Of a stretch of DNA of 5,612 nucleotides, positions 1-4,556 are shown one piece after another. Both the position numbers and the translations under genes were made by a program. Numbering within the stretch: the first letter of the stretch is position 1; each line of letters starts with the position of its first letter. Origin of the DNA: an uncultured Clostridia bacterium (GTDB taxonomy: Bacteria > Bacillota > Clostridia > Christensenellales > CAG-1252); contig CAMOUZ010000080.1 in NCBI GenBank assembly GCA_946626795.1, positions 1 to 5,612 of the forward strand, read 5' to 3'. The notes below the pieces were generated by a model. That model worked only from the letters and a program-made list of their open reading frames with translations. It did no database searches and was not told the origin of the DNA.

Positions 1-185
1 GATCGCTTGCGCGATCATGAAATCTCGCGACAAGTCGCTCCGTGAATAGACAGCTCCGCTGTCATTGCGGATGATGCTATTTATATAAATCTATCCATAA
101 TGCACGCTTTGCGTGCAATTCACGCGCCAAAGGCGCAATTCATGACCGAAGGTCTATTCACGCAGCCTGCAAGGCTGCAATTCAT
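1..185. repeat. Hairpin array, family A (variable stems, wATTCAy spacers)
   Basis: A run of short perfect inverted repeats with loops of 2-5 nt: GATCGC/GCGATC (1-16), GCGAC/GTCGC (27-38), GACAGC/GCTGTC (49-63), TGCACGC/GCGTGCA (101-117), GCGCC/GGCGC (124-136), GACC/GGTC (144-154) and GCAGCC/GGCTGC (162-178). No two stems share a sequence. From 117 on, the hairpins are separated by a 7-nt spacer: AATTCAC (117-123, its first base also closing the preceding stem), AATTCAT (137-143), TATTCAC (155-161) and AATTCAT (179-185). In the left part the spacer appears in the opposite orientation (GTGAATA at 42-48, and the weaker ATGAAAT at 17-23). A perfect 12-bp AT palindrome, ATTTATATAAAT (79-90), lies between the two orientations. 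The arrangement is seen directly; its function is unknown. The array may continue left of the window. It is not a CRISPR, because the constant part is too short and the variable parts are self-complementary. Confidence 0.8.
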
Positions 186-193
186 CCCCCTTT

Positions 194-211
194 GCGCCGC
201 TATACGCCGTC
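194..211. repeat. Direct repeat, left copy (18 bp)
   Basis: GCGCCGCTATACGC followed by CGTC; the same 18 bases with one change (C to T at the fifteenth base) recur at 491-508. The copy lies between hairpin families A and B. Confidence 0.7.
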
Positions 212-216
212 CTATT

Positions 217-318
217 GACCCCCTTCGGTCGTATGATAATCGCTATGCGATATGATAACTCGCTTTCCGCTCGTATGATAACGCCTTCGGCGTATGATAA
301 TTCGCTCCGCCAAGGCGG
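217..318. repeat. Hairpin array, family B (TATGATAA spacers)
   Basis: A second hairpin run with a different constant spacer. TATGATAA occurs four times, at 232-239, 251-258, 274-281 and 293-300, with start-to-start distances of 19, 23 and 19. The intervening segments are self-complementary in two of three cases: ATCGC/GCGAT around a TAT loop (239-251) and ACGCC/GGCGT around a TTC loop (281-293). The middle segment (259-273) does not form a good hairpin. A GACC/GGTC hairpin (217-230) precedes the first spacer and CCGCC/GGCGG (307-318) follows the last. Stems again differ while the spacer is fixed, so this is the same design as family A with another spacer word. No coding or known RNA function is recognised. 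Confidence 0.75.
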
Positions 319-331
319 CGCTCAAATTAAG

Positions 332-397
332 CGAGCTCGGGCGCCTCCGTTGGGGATCCCCGAAAATCGCGCGATTTTTGGGGTGCCGGCGGCGGAG
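332..397. repeat. GC-rich palindrome block
   Basis: Several palindromes are packed together: CGAGCTCG (332-339), GGCGCC (340-345), GGGGATCCCC (352-361), and a 26-nt inverted repeat at 358-383 in which CCCC-G-AAAATCGC pairs with GCGATTTT-T-GGGG with only one G-T mismatch and no loop. The outer CTCCG (345-349) can also pair with CGGAG (393-397), enclosing the others. GGGGATCCCC and the 26-nt repeat share 358-361, so they are alternative structures. In single-stranded form this would be an extended hairpin. No known RNA family is recognised. It could be the terminus of a small non-autonomous mobile element or a processed RNA; neither is shown. Confidence 0.6.
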
Positions 398-423
398 AGT
401 GGTGCGCAGACAAGCGCTCTTTG

Positions 424-469
424 AAAAAACGGGCAGGCGCGTACTGAATGTACGTAACTGCCCGTTTTT
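424..469 (-). terminator. Bidirectional intrinsic terminator after the large surface-protein gene
   Basis: A strong hairpin with arms AAAAACGGGCAG (425-436) and CTGCCCGTTTTT (458-469), perfect over 12 bp. The inner part adds GTAC/GTAC around a TGAAT loop (441-453), separated from the main stem by a short mismatch. Read on the minus strand, the stem is followed by six T residues (429 down to 424), starting 42 nt after the stop codon at 511-513. Read on the plus strand it ends in five T residues, so it should also stop transcription arriving from the hairpin-array side. Confidence 0.9.
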
Positions 470-490
470 GAAATAGTTAGCGAAGTATCC

Positions 491-508
491 GCGCCGCTAT
501 ACGCTGTC
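491..508. repeat. Direct repeat, right copy (18 bp)
   Basis: GCGCCGCTATACGC followed by TGTC, matching 194-211 at 17 of 18 positions. It sits between the terminator and the stop codon at 511-513, outside the coding sequence. Confidence 0.7.
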
Positions 509-510
509 GC

Positions 511-3500
511 TTATTTGGAGGAGACGGCGAGCGTAATCCGCTGCACCGTCGAGGTCTCGTCATTAAACGTCAAAACGATCGTCGTATAATCATTCTCCGT
601 CAATGTTTCGAGATAATCCTTCGTAAGCGTGAAGACGCCCGTATCCTTATCGAAGATATATTCGCCGAGCGCGGGCGCGTCGCTGCCCGTCACGGAGAGG
701 GAGACGACGTCATAGCCGAAGTTCTCGAAGGAGACCGTGGCGTCCGCATTCCCGCCCTTGGTATACGCGATGACGGTGTCCGTCTTGGCATAGGGCGCGC
801 GGGTATCCGTGATCTTCACGAGGATGGTCATGCGGTTCACGCTCGTGAGCACGCTGTACTCATACTCGCCATAGGCGAGAGAATCGAGATAATTCTTGTC
901 GAAGGTGACGACCGTCTTGCCCGCTTTCTTGGTAACGTCATACACGACGCCATTTCCTTCCACCTTGTCAAAGGAGGCGGTGCCGAGCGCGAGATCGAAG
1001 GAAGGAGCCACGCCCGCGGACTTATCATAGGAGAGCACGAGCTTGCCGCCGTCCGCCAAGGAGAGATCCGGCACGGTGGTGTCGATGACTTCGAGCGTGA
1101 GCTCCACGGAGGAGCCGCTTGCGGAAGCCGTGTAAGTATGCTTGCCGAGATCGAGATCCTCGAAGACCTCCTTACGGATGGTGAGGACATTGCCCGAGAG
1201 GGTGTATTTCGCGGAGGGCACGCCCGCGATCGCCACGCTGCCCGTGGAGGAATACACGACGTACTCCACGTTTGCGGGAGCGTTCTTGTCATAAACGGCG
1301 TACGCATTGCCCGCCACGAGGCTGACATTCTCCCAAACGTCGATCGTAAAGGTCTTGGTGACGACGCCGTCCGCGCCGCGGAAGGCGAGGTCATAAGAAT
1401 ACGTTCCCTGAGCGCGCTTCGCAAGGTAAGCGCTCGAAATGCGGACGCTATTTCCTTCCACGACATAGTCGGCGCGCGTGATGTCACCCGTCACACCCTC
1501 GACGCTATACGCGTATTTCTCGAAAGTGACGATGACGTCATGGCTCACGGAGCTATTCTTGCCGAAGCCGAAGGAGAAGCAATAAAGGTCCGGACGCCTA
1601 TCGTCCACCACATCTACGGTGAGGGTGAGCGAGGTGCCGTTCGCCGCATTTACGACGAAGTCGTATTCCCCTGCTTCCTTCGCCGCAAAGGCGGGAGAAT
1701 AGATGGTGAGGGTGCCGGCATTCGAGACGGAATACTCGGACTCGGTCAAGCCCGTGACAGACGTGATCTTATTCCCGTTCAGGCTGAGAGCGAAGGGCAC
1801 GGAAGCCGCGGCTCTCTTGGAATACGTCTTTTTCGCGGGCGTGCCTGCCGCGCGCTCGATGGGGGTGGAGTCGATGACATTCACCGTGAGATAGAGGACG
1901 CCCTTATTGGACTTATACGTGAAGACATGCTCGCCGAGCGGGAGCTTGGCAAGATACGTTCCATAGAGGGTGAGCTTGCCGGTCTTCTCATCCACGGCGT
2001 ATTTCACATCGCCGCCCGCAGAAGAGGAGACGCCGATGAAGGTGGACTCATTCAGCTTCACGTCGAAGACGACGTCGCCCGTCCCTTCCTTCTTATCGAA
2101 GGAGGCGAAGGTCTCTTCGCAGGTGGGCATGACGGCGGTCTTATGGAAAGTGACCGTCGCTTTCACCGTCTCGTCCGTCTTACTGACGAGCTCGACAGCG
2201 GCATAAAACTCCATGCCGACCGTGGGATTGACATAGACGTAGCCGTCTTTCAGGGTGATGTAATCCGCCGCGTCGCCGACATAGTTTACGTAGAAGCTAT
2301 CCAGCGGGACATTAACGGCGTTCGCGTCGTCGACCTTATAAAGGTCGAACGCATTCACTTTCACCTCGCTGAACTCCACGCTCTTGCCGGGGATCTGGAT
2401 GGTGCTGCCCGCGATGAGGATCTCCTTGACGAGGTACTTGGAGCCATACTCGAAGAGCGGATATTTGAGCTTCGCAAGCTCCCACGTCTTCTCCCATCCC
2501 TTATAGCCGACGACGGGGAGCTCGATGCCCGCTTTCACTTGGAAATCCGCGCCGAGATACAAGCCGCCGGTGACGTAATAACCTTTGATGATGTGGAGCT
2601 CCTTATTCAGCGCCGCTTCCATGTCGAGACGGAGCTGTCCGCCGATCTCCGCATAGGCGCCGACTTTCACCTTGAAGCCGATGCCCGCCACTTCGAGCAG
2701 GCTGGCGGTGAGCTTCACATAGACGCCCGCTTCCGCCGTGACCTTGCCGAGGAGGACGAGATCCTTCGCGGTCTGGGAAGTCTCCATGGACTTATAAGAG
2801 GAGAACTCACCGTCGATATAGGTGACGCCGGCGACGATATTCGTATTATAGACGTACTCGAAATTGATGTCGCCCGTGATGCCGAAATTCAGATCCAAGC
2901 CGAACTCGATGCCGAGGACAAAGCAATAAATGGGGTACTTATAGCTGTAAATGGGGAGCTCGGCGCCGACGATGGCTTTCTCATTCGTCTTGCCTTGCAA
3001 GAGCTCGACGAACTTCTCTTTGAATTCGTCCACGGTCTGGCACTTAATGGTGCCGCCCTTGGTCTCCATATCGACATAGCAACGGGTCTCGGTGTCGATA
3101 TTCAAAGCGAGGTCGAGATCCATGTCGAGATCGCCGAGGGAGATGTCGTAATCAAAATTCACGGACGGGGTGAGCGTGACGGTATTGTCGATGCCGACGA
3201 TGATATCCACGCCCTTCGCCACGGTGATGATATATTTGATGTTGAGAATGATTTTATTACCGTCGAGACCGACTTTGAAATTCACGACCTGGCGGGGACC
3301 CTTGCTCTTGCCGTCATTCACGACGTAATCGAAATCCTTCTCGAAGAGCTCGAAGGTCTCTTCCGCCGCAACGAGCAGGTTCTCCGCGAACTCGCTGTTT
3401 TCGAGCGCTTTGCGCAGGGCATCCTCGTCGAAGGAGAAATTATTCTCGTCGATGGTAAGGTTTTGATAAATATCCGCCTTTTTCAGGACTTCGTCCACAT

Positions 3501-4254
3501 TCGCGAGGCGGCAACGGACGACCTCTCTCTCCGCTTCCACTTTGGACTCTTCGAGGACGTAATACGCCGCCATGCCGTTATACGCATAATTCGCGATCTC
3601 GCCCGCATAAAGGAGGGAGAGCTCCTCGTCGAAGAGCTCCGCGCCGGGCTTCTTCGCAAGCATGACCGTGCCTGCGGCGAAACGATGCTCCGCGGCGGAG
3701 GCAAGCGTGACGATATACTCCGTATCGCCCGCGACGGTGACCGTCTCCACGTCCGTGCCGGCGATATTCGTCTCCACGATGCCTTCCTGCGTCTCCACGA
3801 TGGGCTCCGCTTGGGGATCGCCTTTGATGGTGAAGAGGAAAGTTTTGAGATCCTTGTACTCATCGGCGACGAAAGCCGCGTCGTAAACGCGGATGCGATA
3901 CGTGGCTCTCTTCTTGAAGCCGTACGCCGCCTTCACGCGGTACACGCCGTTTTCGAGCTTGACGTTATTGTCCACGACGAGCGGGACTTTATCGCCTTTG
4001 TTATCCGTGACGCGGACGTAATTGTCAAAATTGCCGTCATTCGGCTTGACCGACGCTTTGATATCGAAATACGTATTCTCCGAGAGCTCGCGGAAGACGC
4101 CGGACTCCGCAGCCGAAGCCGTCACTTCCTTCGCCAGCGCGGTGGGAGTATCCTCCTCTCCGCTCTTCTTGAAGACGCCCGCGGCATAGAGCCCGAGCAT
4201 GGTGGCGGCGACCACCACGATCACGATAGGCAGGATGATCCAGAATTTTTTCAT
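511..4254 (-). CDS. Large membrane-anchored extracellular protein with six C-terminal Ig/X2-like repeats
   Basis: 1247 residues, function unknown. The N-terminus (MKKFW, a hydrophobic run at about residues 4-26, then KK) looks like an uncleaved signal anchor; no lipobox, LPXTG motif or C-terminal membrane segment is visible, so the body should lie outside the cell, held by its N-terminus. In order: beta-rich segments at about 35-145 and 165-250; a charged, probably helical stretch at 265-310; a long region of alternating polar and hydrophobic residues at 320-600, not recognised; an Ig-like segment at 610-705; and six tandem domains of 87-92 residues from 710 to the end. Only six cysteines (248, 392, 405, 444, 712, 892) and no catalytic motif were noticed, suggesting a structural, adhesive or binding role (inference). 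The start is preceded by GGGG, 8 nt upstream, a modest Shine-Dalgarno. The gene is monocistronic here: its own promoter lies upstream and a terminator follows. Confidence 0.92.
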   Translation of the reverse strand: MKKFWIILPIVIVVVAATMLGLYAAGVFKKSGEEDTPTALAKEVTASAAESGVFRELSENTYFDIKASVKPNDGNFDNYVRVTDNKGDKVPLVVDNNVKLENGVYRVKAAYGFKKRATYRIRVYDAAFVADEYKDLKTFLFTIKGDPQAEPIVETQEGIVETNIAGTDVETVTVAGDTEYIVTLASAAEHRFAAGTVMLAKKPGAELFDEELSLLYAGEIANYAYNGMAAYYVLEESKVEAEREVVRCRLANVDEVLKKADIYQNLTIDENNFSFDEDALRKALENSEFAENLLVAAEETFELFEKDFDYVVNDGKSKGPRQVVNFKVGLDGNKIILNIKYIITVAKGVDIIVGIDNTVTLTPSVNFDYDISLGDLDMDLDLALNIDTETRCYVDMETKGGTIKCQTVDEFKEKFVELLQGKTNEKAIVGAELPIYSYKYPIYCFVLGIEFGLDLNFGITGDINFEYVYNTNIVAGVTYIDGEFSSYKSMETSQTAKDLVLLGKVTAEAGVYVKLTASLLEVAGIGFKVKVGAYAEIGGQLRLDMEAALNKELHIIKGYYVTGGLYLGADFQVKAGIELPVVGYKGWEKTWELAKLKYPLFEYGSKYLVKEILIAGSTIQIPGKSVEFSEVKVNAFDLYKVDDANAVNVPLDSFYVNYVGDAADYITLKDGYVYVNPTVGMEFYAAVELVSKTDETVKATVTFHKTAVMPTCEETFASFDKKEGTGDVVFDVKLNESTFIGVSSSAGGDVKYAVDEKTGKLTLYGTYLAKLPLGEHVFTYKSNKGVLYLTVNVIDSTPIERAAGTPAKKTYSKRAAASVPFALSLNGNKITSVTGLTESEYSVSNAGTLTIYSPAFAAKEAGEYDFVVNAANGTSLTLTVDVVDDRRPDLYCFSFGFGKNSSVSHDVIVTFEKYAYSVEGVTGDITRADYVVEGNSVRISSAYLAKRAQGTYSYDLAFRGADGVVTKTFTIDVWENVSLVAGNAYAVYDKNAPANVEYVVYSSTGSVAIAGVPSAKYTLSGNVLTIRKEVFEDLDLGKHTYTASASGSSVELTLEVIDTTVPDLSLADGGKLVLSYDKSAGVAPSFDLALGTASFDKVEGNGVVYDVTKKAGKTVVTFDKNYLDSLAYGEYEYSVLTSVNRMTILVKITDTRAPYAKTDTVIAYTKGGNADATVSFENFGYDVVSLSVTGSDAPALGEYIFDKDTGVFTLTKDYLETLTENDYTTIVLTFNDETSTVQRITLAVSSK
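514..2127 (-). repeat. Six tandem Ig/X2-like domains within the large protein
   Basis: A protein-level repeat, residues about 710-796, 798-887, 888-975, 976-1061, 1062-1153 and 1154-1247. Each has a strand near its start (for example YDKNAP, YDKSAG, YTKGGN), a later pattern of TLTI or FTLT followed by YL, VF or AF (767, 855, 943, 1030, 1122, 1214), a G or charged turn, an aromatic strand, and a closing strand with a linker such as VIDSTP, VVDDRRP, VIDTTVP or ITDTRAP. The layout resembles the X2 carbohydrate-binding-module-associated Ig-like fold (CBM_X2) common in clostridial cell-surface proteins. The copies are strongly diverged, so they are old duplications. Assignment to X2 is by eye only. 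Confidence 0.65.
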
Positions 4255-4262
4255 ATTCTTTT

Positions 4263-4266
4263 CCCC
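4263..4266 (-). promoter_or_regulatory. Ribosome binding site for the large surface protein
   Basis: GGGG followed by AAAAG on the minus strand, 8 nt before the ATG at 4254-4252. It is weaker than the AAAGGAGG of the divergent gene, which may mean lower translation. The spacing and the hydrophobic N-terminus that follows still support this start. Confidence 0.5.
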
Positions 4267-4313
4267 ATAATAAAATCACTTATACGCAGGCATACGCCCG
4301 ACAATACGCACTC

Positions 4314-4343
4314 ATTGTAGCACGTACGCAGAGATTATTTCAA
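4314..4343 (-). promoter_or_regulatory. Sigma-A-type promoter of the large surface-protein gene
   Basis: Minus-strand -35 TTGAAA (4343-4338; 5 of 6 to TTGACA), an 18-nt spacer, and -10 TACAAT (4319-4314; 5 of 6 to TATAAT) preceded by TGC, an extended -10. Transcription would begin near 4307, giving a 5' leader of roughly 50 nt with no obvious riboswitch. Confidence 0.65.
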
Positions 4344-4411
4344 GCTGTTTTCAAAGTTTTTTCCGCGCGTGCCGCCGCACCTTCATCGAAAATATATGCA
4401 CGCGACGAGCG

Positions 4412-4434
4412 TTTTTCTCTGTCCGCGAGAAAAA
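4412..4434. promoter_or_regulatory. Dyad in the divergent intergenic region
   Basis: Perfect 8-bp arms TTTTTCTC (4412-4419) and GAGAAAAA (4427-4434) around a 7-nt spacer. It lies near the middle of the 302-bp region between the divergent genes and upstream of the minus-strand promoter. It could be an operator; the stem is too A/T-rich to be a convincing terminator. No binding protein is suggested by the sequence. Confidence 0.35.
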
Positions 4435-4491
4435 GATGCGGAATTTTCCGTCGAAAATAAAAAATAAAAATTTTTTGAAAAAGTTTTGCGA

Positions 4492-4509
4492 TTTAAGTCC
4501 CGTTTAAGT
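4492..4509. promoter_or_regulatory. Tandem TTTAAGT heptamers upstream of the lipoprotein gene
   Basis: TTTAAGT at 4492-4498 and again at 4503-4509, 11 bp apart, about one helical turn, so both would face the same side of the DNA. The pair lies 47-65 bp before the lipoprotein start. I could not place a convincing sigma-A promoter for the plus-strand gene (TTGAAA at 4475-4480 has no good -10 at the right distance), so this pair may belong to an activator-dependent or alternative-sigma promoter. Confidence 0.3.
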
Positions 4510-4540
4510 TTTCCGCCGCATACTGTGGGTGAAGAAAGCA

Positions 4541-4548
4541 AAAGGAGG
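4541..4548 (+). promoter_or_regulatory. Strong ribosome binding site of the lipoprotein gene
   Basis: AAAGGAGG, ending 8 nt before the ATG at 4557. A near-ideal Shine-Dalgarno that fixes the start and marks the frame as real although it has no stop in the window. Confidence 0.9.
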
Positions 4549-4556
4549 CAGGACTA

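Noticed and set aside
1..318. CRISPR array
   Set aside because: The constant elements are only 7-8 nt and the variable parts are self-complementary hairpins of 9-17 nt, not unique spacers between 24-40 nt repeats; no cas gene is present.
215..476. Two small plus-strand open frames (215-424 and 294-476)
   Set aside because: They run through the hairpin array, palindromes and terminator, lack a Shine-Dalgarno, and their peptides look like translated repeats (the YDNSL element recurs because the DNA spacer recurs).
1..510. tRNA, rRNA or known riboswitch
   Set aside because: No cloverleaf with a CCA-type end, no rRNA core and no aptamer consensus could be seen; the structure is a chain of independent short hairpins.
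1138..4320. Plus-strand open frame of 1060 codons antisense to the large gene
   Set aside because: No ribosome binding site at its start, odd composition (very rich in Asp, Glu, His, Arg, Ile), no domain, and it is explained by codon bias in the minus-strand gene, which has coherent repeats, a membrane anchor, a promoter and a terminator.
4475..4526. Sigma-A promoter for the lipoprotein gene using TTGAAA (4475-4480) or TTGCGA (4486-4491)
   Set aside because: At 16-19 nt spacing neither is followed by a sequence resembling TATAAT; TACTGT at 4521-4526 has no -35 at a suitable distance.
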